From positions 1-64,000 of the forward strand of contig NZ_JAULSI010000029.1 in NCBI RefSeq assembly GCF_030711405.1: a DNA stretch of 64,000 nucleotides, read 5' to 3'. Source of the DNA: Massilia brevitalea (lineage in GTDB: Bacteria > Pseudomonadota > Gammaproteobacteria > Burkholderiales > Burkholderiaceae_D). This document shows positions 52,545 through 61,528 of the stretch, piece by piece (the first letter of the stretch is position 1; every line of letters begins with the position of its first letter). The translations under genes and the position numbers were made by a program. The notes under the pieces were generated by a model that ran no database searches, was not told the origin of the DNA, and saw only the letters and a list, made by a program, of their open reading frames with translations.

Positions 52545-53711
52545 ATGCCTGTTAACCGCCTTGCCATCGCCCTCGCCTGTTCCACTATCCTTTCTGCCGG
52601 CGCCGTTGAAACCAGTACTGTGAAAGGCATCGTCGACCGCGCAGTGCAGCCGGTGATGGCGCAATACGGCGTGGCCGGCATGGCGGTGGCAGTCACGATC
52701 GACGGCCAGGCCATGTTCTTCAACTACGGCCTGGCCTCGAAGTCGCCCGCCAGGCCAGTCACCGAGCACACCCTGTTCGAGCTCGGCTCGATCAGCAAGA
52801 CCTTCACGGCGACCCTGGCCACTTACGCCGAGGTGCGCGGCAAGCTGTCGCTCGACGACCATCCAGGCAAGTACCTGCCGGCGCTGGAGGGGAGCGCGCT
52901 CGACCGGGCCACCCTGCGCGAACTCGGCGCCTATACCGCAGCCGGCCTGCCCTTGCAGGTGCCGGACGAAGTGGGTAACGATGCCCGGACGCTGGCCTGG
53001 CTGCGCGCCTGGCAACCAGGCGCCGCGCCCGGCGCCGAGCGCCGCTATTCGAACCCGAGCATCGGCCTGATGGGGCGCGCCACCGCCGTGGCCTTGCAGT
53101 CCGATTTCGGCGACGCCCTGGAACGGCAAATGTTCCCGGCCTTCGGCTTGCGCCACACCCATGTGCGCATACCGCAAGCCGCGATGGCCGACTACGCCTG
53201 GGGCTATAACGCGGACAACAAGCCGGTGCGGGTAACGCCCGGCGTCTTCGATGCGGAAAGCTACGGCGTGAAGTCCAGCGCCGCCGACATGGTGCGCTAC
53301 CTGCAGGCGAACATCGAGCCGGCACGCCTGGACCCGACACTGCGCCGCGCCGTCGAAGGCACGCAGGTCGGCTTCTACGAAGTGGGAGCCATGGTGCAGG
53401 GCCTGGGCTGGGAGCAGTACCGCGCGCCGTTCACCTTGCAGCGCCTGCTGGACGGGAATTCGACGCGCATCAGCCTGGAAACCAATCCCGTCACGCCGCT
53501 TGCGCCAGCCCCGGCGCCAGAGGGGACCCTGTTCAACAAGACCGGTTCGACCGGCGGCTTCGGCGCCTATGCCGCCTTCATCCCGCAGCGCCGCATCGGC
53601 ATTGTCCTGCTGGCGAATAAAAACTACCCGATTCCTGCCCGCGTCACGGCCGCGTATGCGATCCTCCACCAGCTCGCATCATTCACACCCCAGGAGACGG
53701 CCAGCCGATGA
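52545..53711 (+). CDS. ampC: Class C (AmpC-type) beta-lactamase
   Basis: A 388-residue periplasmic serine beta-lactamase. A signal peptide (AIALACSTILSAGAVE) is followed by the three class C motifs: SxxK in LGSISKTF (catalytic Ser), YSN in ERRYSNPSIG, and KTG in LFNKTGSTGGF. Length matches AmpC. The ATG at 52545 follows a CGGAG ribosome site. It overlaps the following acyltransferase gene by 4 bases. There is no ampR beside it, so regulation may run through the LytS/LytTR pair. Whether it confers resistance cannot be judged from sequence. Confidence 0.92.
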   Translation: MPVNRLAIALACSTILSAGAVETSTVKGIVDRAVQPVMAQYGVAGMAVAVTIDGQAMFFNYGLASKSPARPVTEHTLFELGSISKTFTATLATYAEVRGKLSLDDHPGKYLPALEGSALDRATLRELGAYTAAGLPLQVPDEVGNDARTLAWLRAWQPGAAPGAERRYSNPSIGLMGRATAVALQSDFGDALERQMFPAFGLRHTHVRIPQAAMADYAWGYNADNKPVRVTPGVFDAESYGVKSSAADMVRYLQANIEPARLDPTLRRAVEGTQVGFYEVGAMVQGLGWEQYRAPFTLQRLLDGNSTRISLETNPVTPLAPAPAPEGTLFNKTGSTGGFGAYAAFIPQRRIGIVLLANKNYPIPARVTAAYAILHQLASFTPQETASR

Positions 53712-54874
53712 GCATAGCGACCCTAGCTACCCGCGACACGCCAGCGCCGGCGCCGGCGGCCGCGGTGCCGGTCCGGCGCAGCCGCAACGCCGGCATCGAC
53801 TGCCTGCGCGGCCTGGCGATCCTGCTGGTGATCGTGCACCACCTCGCCCTGCCCTTCCGCCTGCCGCTCGGCCCCAGCCTGTTGGGCGAGTGGCTGCCGA
53901 AGCGCCTGGTCGATGCCATCAGCTTCAATGGCTACGAGGCGGTGTTCGTGTTCTTCGTCATCTCCGGCTTCCTGATCGCCACGCGCATCATCGACCGCGA
54001 CGGCCGCCTGGAGCGCGTCGACCTGCGCCGCTTCTATGCCGCCAGGGCCAGGCGCATCCTGCCCCTGCTTTGGCTGGTCCTCGCGGTGCTGAGCATACTC
54101 GCCTTGTCCGGCGTGCCGGGCTTTGCACCCGAGGGCGAGCAATCCACCGCCGGCCTGCTGGCGTCGGCGCTCACCTTCACCTTCAACCTGTACGAAGGCC
54201 GCACCGGCTGGGCGCCGGCAGGCTGGGACGTATTGTGGTCGCTGTCGATCGAAGAAGCCTTTTATCTCGGCTTCCCGCTGCTGTGCCTGTGGCTGCCGCG
54301 CAAGCTCCTGGTTGGCACGCTGCTGCTGTGGGCGCTGGCATTGTCGCCGCTGCGCGACCTGGTGCCGCCGCAGGACGAAGTCTGGCGCGAAAAGGCTTAC
54401 CTGCCCGGCATGGCGGCGATTGCCTGGGGCGTGCTGGCGGCATTGCTGGCGCGGCGCTGGTCGCCGTCGCGAGGCCAGGCGCAGGCGATGGCCGTGTGCG
54501 GCGCGCTGTGCCTGGTGCTGGCCTTCGTGTGGGGCGACTTCACCTGGCGCCACCTGTACAAGTCCAACCTGTACTGGCTGTGCATCGGCGCCTGCCTGCT
54601 GCTGCTGGCGTTCCACGCGCACCCGCCGGCCCCACGGTGCGCCCTGGGCTGGCTGGCGCGCATGGGCGAGCTGAGTTACGAACTGTACCTGTCGCACATG
54701 TTCGTGGTGCTGGGCGTGGTGGCGGGCTACCGCGCGCTGCTGGGCGAGGAGAACGCCTGGACTTTTGTCGTGTACCTGCCGGTGCTGCTGCTGTGCCGCT
54801 TGCTGGCAGGCGCATTGGAAGGCCTGCCCGTACGCTTGCGGATCGTTGCGCCGCCAGCAGCATCCCGGAACTGA
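53708..54874 (+). CDS. Acyltransferase 3 family membrane protein
   Basis: A 388-residue membrane O-acyltransferase with about 10 hydrophobic segments. The family opening IDCLRGLAILLVIVHHLALPF (conserved His pair about 43-44), the block FFVISGFLIATRI and the RFYAARARRILP loop are all present. LSYELYLSHMFVV marks the C-terminal part. Such enzymes O-acetylate surface sugars or peptidoglycan. It is coupled to ampC by a 4-base overlap, an unusual pairing. Confidence 0.88.
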   Translation: MSIATLATRDTPAPAPAAAVPVRRSRNAGIDCLRGLAILLVIVHHLALPFRLPLGPSLLGEWLPKRLVDAISFNGYEAVFVFFVISGFLIATRIIDRDGRLERVDLRRFYAARARRILPLLWLVLAVLSILALSGVPGFAPEGEQSTAGLLASALTFTFNLYEGRTGWAPAGWDVLWSLSIEEAFYLGFPLLCLWLPRKLLVGTLLLWALALSPLRDLVPPQDEVWREKAYLPGMAAIAWGVLAALLARRWSPSRGQAQAMAVCGALCLVLAFVWGDFTWRHLYKSNLYWLCIGACLLLLAFHAHPPAPRCALGWLARMGELSYELYLSHMFVVLGVVAGYRALLGEENAWTFVVYLPVLLLCRLLAGALEGLPVRLRIVAPPAASRN

Positions 54875-54897
54875 GCGGCGGCCGGCAAGCGCGCCGG

Positions 54898-56330
54898 CTA
54901 AGCCAGCACAGGCGCGATCCGTTCTCCGGCAATCCGCTCGACCAGCAGGGCAGCCTGCAGCACCCGCGCGTCCTGCCCCGGCGCCGCAAACACCGTGACG
55001 CCGAAAGGCAGGCCGTCCGCGTCCAGGCCGGCGGGAATGGCGATCACCGGTGCACCCGCCTTGCCGGTGCATTTGGCGGCGGCGCTCATGGGCGCCAGCA
55101 GGACGTCGGCCTTCCCTGCCCCGAGCGCGCCCGCGATACCCGCATCGATACTCAGTTCCAGATCGCGCCGGCGGTCGGCCAGGTAGGCAGGCGAGCGGAT
55201 ATCGGGCGCCACGCTGGCCGCTTCCAGCAGCGGCTGGCGATACGGAATGGCGTCCGGGTGCGCGCGGTTCCAGCGGATGATGTCGTCCATCGAGGCCATG
55301 CCGCAGGGGTCAGAGATTCCAGCAGTGTGTCCAGGCTGGCCTTGAATTCGCTGCGGAAGACGCAGGAACGCACCTCGGCCAGCGTGTCGGCGCCTGGCAG
55401 GTCGCAGGGGTCGACGATGACGGCGCCGGCCCGGGCCAGCGCCGCGAGCACACGCTCGAAAGCCGGTTCGCGGCTGGGAATGAGGACAGGGTCGGCAATG
55501 TGGCGGCGCGGGATGCCGATGCGCAGACCGTGCATGGGCAACGGCGCCGCCTTTACTATCGAGGCAAGCGTGGCCGTGTCGTGCATGTCGGCGCCGCCCA
55601 CGACCTCCACGACCAGCGCGGCATCGTCCACCGTCACGGTGAGCGGGCCGGGCGAATCCTGGCTCGGCACCAGCGGGAACATGCCGTGCCGGCTGATGCG
55701 GCCGACCGTTGGCTTGAAGCCGACCACCGAACTGTGGACCGCCGGCGCCTGGATCGAATTCTGCGTTTCCGATCCAATCGCAAAGGCGCAGAAGCGCGCC
55801 GCCACCGCCGCGGCGGAACCGACGCTCGACCCCTGGCCGCGTCCGTAGGGCACGCCATGCGGATTGCGCACGACCCCGCCGGCGCCGCTGAAACCGGACG
55901 GCATCGTATCGGACACGAAGTCCGCGAACTCCGTCAGGTTGGTCTTGCCGAGCAGGACAGCGCCGGCTTCGCGCAGGCGCCGTACCAGCGTGGCTTCATA
56001 CGGCGGCAGGAAGTAGGTCAGGGCTTGGCTGCCGGCCGATGCGTGGCTGCCGTCGCCCGTGAACACGTTGTCCTTGACCAGGTAAGGCACGCCATGCAGC
56101 GGTCCGCGCACACGCCCGGCTGCGCGCTCGGCGTCGGCGCGGCGTGCTTCGTCCAGCGCCAGCGGCGAGATACTGCGCACGGCATTGACACCATCCGGGC
56201 AGCTGTCGAATTGCGCGATGCGTTGCAGGTACCAGGTCGCGGCGTCGACGGCGGTGAGCTCGCCGGTGGCGATGGCCTGGCCGATCGCCCGTGCCGAGCC
56301 GGAAAGGAGAAGATGCGAGAATGCGGACAT
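54898..56330 (-). pseudogene. Amidase-family hydrolase with a single-base frameshift
   Basis: An amidase-signature enzyme (AS family) read in two frames: 55308-56330 begins MSAFSHLLLSGSARAIGQAI and carries the Lys in YLVKDNVF and the Ser-cisSer-Ser block GSSVGSAAAVAA and SETQNSIQAPA; the rest (54898 to about 55299: MASMDDIIRWNRAHPD to RIAPVLA) is in another frame. The break is a GGGG run (55306-55309) where one more base would give LTPCGMASMDD. A restored protein would have about 477 residues. It resembles aspartyl-tRNA amidotransferase subunit A-like amidases of unknown substrate. Confidence 0.82.
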
Positions 56331-56409
56331 GTGTCGTCAAGCCATGCCGTAATCCCGCAATTGTGGGGCCGCCGGCCGCCACAAGCCAGCTATACCATCG
56401 GATAGGGGC

Positions 56410-58107
56410 TCAGAACTCTTCCCACTCGCCGGCAGTCTCCGGCGCCGCCGGGGCCTGCTTGCGGCCTGGCTTCGGCGCGGCCTGCTTGGTGCCCTGCACA
56501 GGCGCTGCCAGTTTCGGCTTGGCCTGTTGAACCACGGGTTGAGCCACAGGTTGCGCCACGGTTTGCGCTGCATTCGCAGCCACCTGGAACACGCTGACCA
56601 TGCCTGCCAGCTGGGCGGCCTGCTCCTGCATCGACTGCGAGGCCGCTGCGGCTTCCTCGACCAGGGCGGCGTTCTGCTGGGTCACGACATCCATCTCGGC
56701 CACGGCGGTGTTGATCTGCTCGATGCCGACTTCCTGCTCGCTGCCGGCTGCGCTGATCTCGTCCATGATCTGGGTGACGCGGCGCACGCTGGCGACGATT
56801 TCCTGCATCGTCGTTCCCGCTTCGTTCACCAGCGCGCTGCCGGTGTAGACCTGTTCCACGGAATCGGTGATCAGCTGCTTGATGTCCTTGGCGGCGCTGG
56901 CCGAGCGGTGCGCCAGGTTGCGCACCTCGGTGGCGACCACGGCGAAGCCGCGGCCCTGTTCGCCGGCGCGCGCCGCTTCCACCGCCGCATTCAGCGCCAG
57001 GATGTTGGTCTGGAAGGCGATGCTGTCGATGACGCCGATGATGTCGGCGATCTTGTCCGACGACTGGCTGATCGAAGCCATGGTGTCGACCACGCGCTCG
57101 ACGATCTCGCCGCCTTTTACCGCGATCTGCGACGCCGAGCCGACCAGCTGGCTGGCCTGGCGCGCATTCTCCGAGTTTTGGCGCACGGTCGAGGTCAGTT
57201 CCTCGAGCGAGGACGCGGTCTCTTCCAGGTTGGCCGCCTGCTGCTCGGTGCGGCTCGACAAATCGAGGTTGCCGGCGGCGATCTCGCCGCTGGCGGTGGC
57301 GATGGCGTCGCTGCCGCTGCGTACGCCGCGCACCGTGTCGGCCAGGCTGTCCTGCATCGTCGCCAGGCCGCGCATCAGCGCGCCCATCTCGTCCTTGCGG
57401 GTCGCATCGATGGTGTTGGTCAGCTTGCCCTCGGCGATGGCGTTGAAGTGGCCCAGGGCCTGCTTCAACGGCGTCATCACGGCGCGCAGCAGCAGCACGG
57501 TCGAGACCAGCGCCGCGAGCAGGCCGGCCACGATCGCGCCGACCGAGAACGCCATGTTGCGGTGGTAGGCCGCCTGGCTGTCGGTGTACTGGCGGGTGGC
57601 CGATTCGAGCTGGTAGGACGAGAGCTTTTCGGCGCTGTCGGTGTAGATGCGGAACAGGCGCGTGACTTCGCTCAGCATCAGGCGGTCGACTTCAGGCTGG
57701 TTCTTCTCGCGCAGCGCCTTGATGGCGGCGCGGATGCCGTCCTTGACCAGGGCCTGGCGCGCGGCGTCGACGCCGTTTGCCATCGCCTGCTCGCCGTCGT
57801 CGAATGGCAAGGCGGCGTAGCGTGCCCAGGCCTTGTCGCTGGCAGCAAGGAAACCTTCGGCGCGGGTCAGGGTATCGGCGGCATTCTCCGCGTCCGGCAG
57901 CAGCGCGACGCGGTCGATCGAAAGACGCGCGCGGTCGATCTGGATCTGGGCATCCATGATGGACTTCATGGAGACCATGGAATTTTCGTTGACGTTCTTG
58001 AGAACGGCGTTGGTGTCGTTCAGGGCCAGGATGCCGGCGGTACCGATGAAGATCATCAGGACGCTCAGCAATGCCATGGTCGCTATCAGGCGGGTTCGGA
58101 TAGTCAT
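56410..58107 (-). CDS. Methyl-accepting chemotaxis protein with CheR-binding tail
   Basis: A 565-residue chemoreceptor. TM1 is at residues about 10-30 and TM2 about 190-212, flanking a four-helix-bundle ligand domain. HAMP follows ([17 protein letters not shown]). The signalling hairpin has the tip [20 protein letters not shown] with the [26 protein letters not shown] block. A Pro/Lys/Ala-rich linker then ends in EWEEF, a xWxxF pentapeptide like NWETF, the tether for CheR and CheB. The ATG at 58107 is chosen because it directly precedes TM1. No che genes are nearby; the ligand is unknown. Confidence 0.95.
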   Translation of the reverse strand: MTIRTRLIATMALLSVLMIFIGTAGILALNDTNAVLKNVNENSMVSMKSIMDAQIQIDRARLSIDRVALLPDAENAADTLTRAEGFLAASDKAWARYAALPFDDGEQAMANGVDAARQALVKDGIRAAIKALREKNQPEVDRLMLSEVTRLFRIYTDSAEKLSSYQLESATRQYTDSQAAYHRNMAFSVGAIVAGLLAALVSTVLLLRAVMTPLKQALGHFNAIAEGKLTNTIDATRKDEMGALMRGLATMQDSLADTVRGVRSGSDAIATASGEIAAGNLDLSSRTEQQAANLEETASSLEELTSTVRQNSENARQASQLVGSASQIAVKGGEIVERVVDTMASISQSSDKIADIIGVIDSIAFQTNILALNAAVEAARAGEQGRGFAVVATEVRNLAHRSASAAKDIKQLITDSVEQVYTGSALVNEAGTTMQEIVASVRRVTQIMDEISAAGSEQEVGIEQINTAVAEMDVVTQQNAALVEEAAAASQSMQEQAAQLAGMVSVFQVAANAAQTVAQPVAQPVVQQAKPKLAAPVQGTKQAAPKPGRKQAPAAPETAGEWEEF

Positions 58108-58231
58108 GTCAGCAAGGTGTGAAGGTGTTTCAGGACGTTGTCTGTCGGGCAATGAGCGATTATCAAAACCGCGATGACGCAACAGGGCGTGGGTGATTCG
58201 ATAACAGGCGGTGTGAATGGAATTGCCATCG

Positions 58232-58252
58232 GAATTATCCGGCCGATAATTC
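58232..58252. promoter_or_regulatory. 8-base inverted repeat upstream of the chemoreceptor gene
   Basis: GAATTATC-CGGCC-GATAATTC is a perfect 8+8 dyad, 125 bases upstream of the chemoreceptor ATG, in the 267-base interval between it and the secreted protein. It could be an operator. On the plus strand it includes GCCGATAA, the sigma-28 -10 sequence, but no matching TAAA box is placed correctly. Confidence 0.45.
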
Positions 58253-58374
58253 ACTTGTTTTCTTTCTATTGCAGAGCGATTAAGCGGATTTGTTCCAGGC
58301 AAAACGAAACTGTCTTGAGCGCCGCTGGCATTTTCAAGTCAGGCAGATATCGGATTGACGCGGCAGGCAGCCTG

Positions 58375-58869
58375 TCATCGCGCCTGGCTTTGCACCGAGT
58401 GCTCAGCCGGCGGGCAGTTGCTTCGAATGCGCATCGAGGGTGCCTGTGCGCCAACCGAACCAGCTTCAGGCGCCAGGCAAAACCGGGCCAGATAGCGCAA
58501 GGGACTGCCCGCGTTCCTCGCCTTGCGTGCCTCGATCAGCGCCTGGTAGGCCGTGCCCGCTTCCAGCACCGCCGCCGGCGTCTGCGGCAGCGCCTGCACC
58601 CGTCCCGCGTACGGAATGCACATGCTGTGGGTGACCGGAAAGGTGCGCTCGCGCGGCATCGTCATTTTCCACATCGGCTTGCCGCTGCTGTCGCTGACCG
58701 TCATTGACTGGAAGTCCGGCGCACCGCCGCGTTGTTCTTCACGTGCGGAGATCGTGAAGCACGGCACGCCGTTCGCCCCAGTGCGGACCTCGGCCTCGCC
58801 GATGCGGCGCGCGGCCTGCGCCGGGGGCGCGAGCAGGACGGTCAGCAGCAGGGTCGGCAACAGCTTCAT
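58375..58869 (-). CDS. Secreted protein of unknown function
   Basis: A 164-residue protein with a signal peptide (MKLLPTLLLTVLLAPPAQAARR). The mature part contains GEAEVRTGANGVPCFTISAREEQ and AYQALIEARKARNAGSPLRYLARFCL, with four Cys (about 50, 97, 145, 162). I recognise no domain. The ATG at 58869 is chosen because it directly starts the signal peptide. It is convergent with nothing and 125 bases before the putative zinc peptidase. Confidence 0.65.
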   Translation of the reverse strand: MKLLPTLLLTVLLAPPAQAARRIGEAEVRTGANGVPCFTISAREEQRGGAPDFQSMTVSDSSGKPMWKMTMPRERTFPVTHSMCIPYAGRVQALPQTPAAVLEAGTAYQALIEARKARNAGSPLRYLARFCLAPEAGSVGAQAPSMRIRSNCPPAEHSVQSQAR

Positions 58870-58993
58870 GGTGTCGGAAAACAGGAGAGCAGGAAGGGAT
58901 TCCAAGCCTAGGCTGTTGCCGCAGAGCAGCATTGAGGAAACGCAATGCTGGATGGGTAGACAACGGATGGCCGGCGCCGCTATCGCCGGACGG

Positions 58994-59536
58994 TCAGCCG
59001 AAGCGGGCAATGCGGCCAGCCAGGCCGCAGTGCAGGTTCGCGCGGTCGCCCGGATTGGCCAGGAAGCCGGCCAGCACCCGCTCGTACAGCGCCAGCTGGC
59101 CGCCGTACTGGCGCTGGCGCATGGCGTCCGGCCGGCGCAGGAATTTCAGGACGAAGTAATCGGCCAGCAGGTCGCCCTGCGCTTCCATGTTGTAGTCGGC
59201 CAGCGTCGCGCCTTCGCGCAGTTCGTAGCTGTACTGCAGGCCCAGGCGCACGGCGCCGCGCAGGCGCACAGGGTAGCCAAGCTGGTGCTGCCAGACGTGC
59301 ACCATCTCGTGCATGAACCAGTGCTGGCCGGTGATAGCCGCTTGAGAGTAGTCGTCGAGGAAGCAGGTGTGGTGAAAATACATGCTGCCGTTGGGGGTCA
59401 TGCAGCAGTTCTTTGGCTGCAATGGCATGTAGCGCCGGCAATGAATACGTACCCGCCGGTAATCGATGGCATCGCGGAACAGCAGGGACGTCAGCGCGAT
59501 TTCGCCTTCTGTCAGCGGACGCTTCTTGCTACGCAT
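58994..59536 (-). CDS. Putative zinc peptidase near the Hcp gene
   Basis: A 180-residue protein with HEMVH in WFMHEMVHVWQHQLGYP (about residues 75-79), the HExxH zinc motif, and a downstream Glu in NMEAQGDLLADYF (about 115-118) as a possible third ligand. The segment FHHTCFLDDYSQAA precedes it. No signal peptide. Proteins of this kind are often annotated as VgrG- or Rhs-linked, and the Hcp gene lies 160 bases away divergently. It is a candidate type VI cargo enzyme, but I cannot prove that. Confidence 0.62.
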   Translation of the reverse strand: MRSKKRPLTEGEIALTSLLFRDAIDYRRVRIHCRRYMPLQPKNCCMTPNGSMYFHHTCFLDDYSQAAITGQHWFMHEMVHVWQHQLGYPVRLRGAVRLGLQYSYELREGATLADYNMEAQGDLLADYFVLKFLRRPDAMRQRQYGGQLALYERVLAGFLANPGDRANLHCGLAGRIARFG

Positions 59537-59696
59537 AGTTGAGCTGTTTTCCTGTCATACGAGAACGCGCCGTAGGTGAATTCCGATTCATCGGCGGTGC
59601 AAGGATTATAGAGGAGGACGGTTGACGGCTTCCAATCCCGCTCCGATGGAGCCGGGCCAGAATCGTGTAATTGCATAATTCATAACGGAGACGAAC

Positions 59697-60188
59697 TTGG
59701 CTATCGACGCGTACTTGAAGATCGAAGGTATCAACGGGGAATCGGAAGACGACAAGCACAAGCAGTGGATCGAAGTAACTAACGTGATGTACGCGATTCA
59801 CCAGCCAAGAGCAGAAACGGTATCGACGGCTGGAGGCTTAACCAGCGGAAGGGCTGAACTTCATCCGATCACCTTCCAGAAACTGGCGGACATCGCTAGT
59901 CCGGTGCTGCTTCAAACCTGCGTAGCAGGCAAGACGATGCCGAAGGCACTCTTCGAATTCATGCGGGCCGACAGCGACGGCAAGCCGATTCCGTACTTTA
60001 AAATCGAACTGGAAAACTTGATGATTGCGAACATCACTCCCGACAGCGGCGACGGTGGAATCATCCGTGAACGAGTGCACGTAGCGTACGCAAAGATCAA
60101 GTGGAACTATATACGCCAGAGCATCCGGGGCGGCGCGCAAGGCAATACGTCTGGCGGCTGGGATTGCAGCGCCGACAAGGTGTGCTGA
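59697..60188 (+). CDS. hcp: Hcp-family type VI secretion tube protein
   Basis: A 163-residue Hcp. The family opening IDAYLKIEGINGESEDDKHKQWIEV is present, as are the core strand region AELHPITFQKLADIASPVLLQTCVAG and ALFEFMRADSDGKPIPYFKIEL. It has a C-terminal stretch TSGGWDCSADKVC with two Cys. The start is TTG at 59697 with GGAG 6 bases upstream. It is an orphan: no other T6SS structural gene is nearby. Its base composition is lower in GC than its neighbours, as are the next three ORFs. Confidence 0.9.
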   Translation: MAIDAYLKIEGINGESEDDKHKQWIEVTNVMYAIHQPRAETVSTAGGLTSGRAELHPITFQKLADIASPVLLQTCVAGKTMPKALFEFMRADSDGKPIPYFKIELENLMIANITPDSGDGGIIRERVHVAYAKIKWNYIRQSIRGGAQGNTSGGWDCSADKVC

Positions 60189-60200
60189 TCGGAGGCGATT

Positions 60201-60404
60201 ATGTCCAAGTACGAAGGCGATCAAATGATTCTCTGCCCGCTCGACATAACAGACTTCAAGCACACTTGTGCCGTCGTCGTGTCGGGTGATGGCCCAAACT
60301 TCTGCGGCCACACGCTGCTCCACGTTGGCGATAGAGGGTATGTTCATGTCGCCGGGGGTTATAGCGTACCGAAGTTCATGCCTTCCGTGGAGCCTTTCGC
60401 ATGA
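60201..60404 (+). CDS. Short protein after hcp, possibly a truncated effector
   Basis: A 67-residue protein begins MSKYEGDQMILCPLDITDF and includes VVSGDGPNFCGHTLLHVG and YVHVAGGYSVPKFMP. The pattern (a Cys in CGHT, then YVHVAG) reads like the start of a larger protein, and it ends abruptly in SVEPFA. Its stop overlaps the ATG of the next gene. It could be a small T6SS cargo, or the remnant of an effector whose C-terminus was lost. I recognise no family with certainty. Confidence 0.5.
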   Translation: MSKYEGDQMILCPLDITDFKHTCAVVVSGDGPNFCGHTLLHVGDRGYVHVAGGYSVPKFMPSVEPFA

Positions 60405-60613
60405 CTCGGAGAATCCTACTTTCACTCGGAGCCGGTTTCTTGGTCTGCTGGGCTGTCTGGCTCTCGGTCATCCTGAATGCGCCCGACCTGTACGTAGAGC
60501 GCGCATTTACCATCATCTTTTATGCGTCGCTCGCTACAACCATTATTACCTTTCTCACTCTCTGGCTTTCGGAACATCTGGTGTTGAAAGTGGCAGGCCG
60601 AAGGGAAAGTTAG
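60401..60613 (+). CDS. Small two-segment membrane protein, candidate immunity protein 1
   Basis: A 70-residue protein with two hydrophobic segments: ILLSLGAGFLVCWAVWLSVIL and IIFYASLATTIITFLTLW. It overlaps the stop of the preceding ORF (ATGA). It is a paralogue of the next gene: both have a start like SLGxGFLV and a YVERAFTIIF / IEKAFNIIV core. In Hcp loci, small membrane proteins after a cargo gene are often immunity factors; here that is inference. Confidence 0.6.
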   Translation: MTRRILLSLGAGFLVCWAVWLSVILNAPDLYVERAFTIIFYASLATTIITFLTLWLSEHLVLKVAGRRES

Positions 60614-60622
60614 GACCTTTGC

Positions 60623-60817
60623 ATGAAACGCACTTTTATTTCCCTCGGGGTCGGCTTCCTGGTGGTTGCAGTAATTTATATATCTATATTCTTCTTTGAT
60701 CCGGGAATGAATATCGAAAAGGCCTTCAATATAATCGTCTTGTCGTTTATTGGCTCGACTATTCTTACCGCAATGGTGTGGAGACCACGCAACCGCCACC
60801 ACCACCAAAGTAAATAA
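60623..60817 (+). CDS. Small two-segment membrane protein, candidate immunity protein 2
   Basis: A 64-residue paralogue of the previous ORF with SLGVGFLVVAVIYISIFFF and FNIIVLSFIGSTILTAMVW segments, ending RNRHHHQSK. The tandem copies are separated by 9 bases. Local GC is clearly lower. A long hairpin (60837-60868) follows and probably ends this transcript. Confidence 0.58.
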   Translation: MKRTFISLGVGFLVVAVIYISIFFFDPGMNIEKAFNIIVLSFIGSTILTAMVWRPRNRHHHQSK

Positions 60818-60836
60818 CGGCCTCGGCAATGACAAA

Positions 60837-60868
60837 GGGGACGGCTACAAGTGCCTGTAGCCGTCCCC
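60837..60868. terminator. 13-base perfect hairpin between the Hcp island and eda
   Basis: GGGGACGGCTACA (60837-60849), AGTGCC loop, TGTAGCCGTCCCC (60856-60868). It separates the island (ending 60817) from the convergent eda (stop 60899), so it may terminate both. It may also be a copy of a dispersed hairpin element. Confidence 0.7.
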
Positions 60869-60898
60869 TCCCTTCCCGCCAGCGTGTGGCGTACCAGC

Positions 60899-61528
60899 TT
60901 ACTGCTTGCGCAACGCCGCCGCCGCCTTGGCCAGCTCGGTAATCCGATCCCAGTCGCCATTCGCCAGCGCATCCTTCGGCGTCAGCCACGACCCACCGAC
61001 GCAGGCCACGTTCTTGCAGGCCAGGAAGCTTGGCGCGGTGTCGATCGAGATGCCGCCGGTCGGGCAGAAGGTCACGTCCGGCAGCGGGCCGCCGATCGCG
61101 TTCAGCATGCCGACGCCGCCCGCCGGCACCGCCGGGAACAGCTTCAGTTGCCTGAAGCCGGCCTCGCGCGCCGCCATTACTTCCGACGGCGTCATCACGC
61201 CCGGCAGCAGCGGCAGGCCGCTCTTTTTCGCCGCTTCGATCAGCAAAGGCGTCAAACCAGGCGACACGCCGAACACGGCGCCGGCGTCGCGCGCCGCGAC
61301 GAATTCTTCCGGCTGGGTCAGGGTGCCGACGCCGACGATGGCGCCTTCCACCTGCGCCATGTCGCGGATCGCCTGCAGGCCGTGCGCGGTGCGCAGGGTC
61401 ACTTCCAGCACGCGGATGCCGCCGGCCACCAGGGCCTTGGCGAGGGGTACGGCGTGCGCCGGGTCGTCGATGGCGATCACGGGGATCACGCTCGCCGAGC
61501 GCATGATGTCAAGTACGGTCATGGTCAT
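60899..61528 (-). CDS. eda: KDPG aldolase (2-keto-3-deoxy-6-phosphogluconate aldolase)
   Basis: A 209-residue cytoplasmic class I aldolase that splits KDPG into pyruvate and glyceraldehyde-3-phosphate, the last step of the Entner-Doudoroff path. The Schiff-base Lys is in LKLFPA (about 134), the acid/base Glu in LEVTLRT (about 44), and the phosphate site in CPTGGIS. Full length (E. coli 213). Its start overlaps the end of edd by 4 bases. Confidence 0.96.
   Translation of the reverse strand: MTMTVLDIMRSASVIPVIAIDDPAHAVPLAKALVAGGIRVLEVTLRTAHGLQAIRDMAQVEGAIVGVGTLTQPEEFVAARDAGAVFGVSPGLTPLLIEAAKKSGLPLLPGVMTPSEVMAAREAGFRQLKLFPAVPAGGVGMLNAIGGPLPDVTFCPTGGISIDTAPSFLACKNVACVGGSWLTPKDALANGDWDRITELAKAAAALRKQ

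Noticed and set aside
54898..55299. A stand-alone 133-residue gene
   Set aside because: It is the C-terminal part of the amidase; the first frame ends exactly where it begins.
58242..58249. Sigma-28 promoter for the chemoreceptor
   Set aside because: GCCGATAA is on the wrong strand for the gene and no TAAA box lies 15 bases away; it is part of the dyad.
58994..60868. Prophage remnant
   Set aside because: Hcp is a tail-tube relative, but no integrase, terminase, capsid or attachment site is seen.
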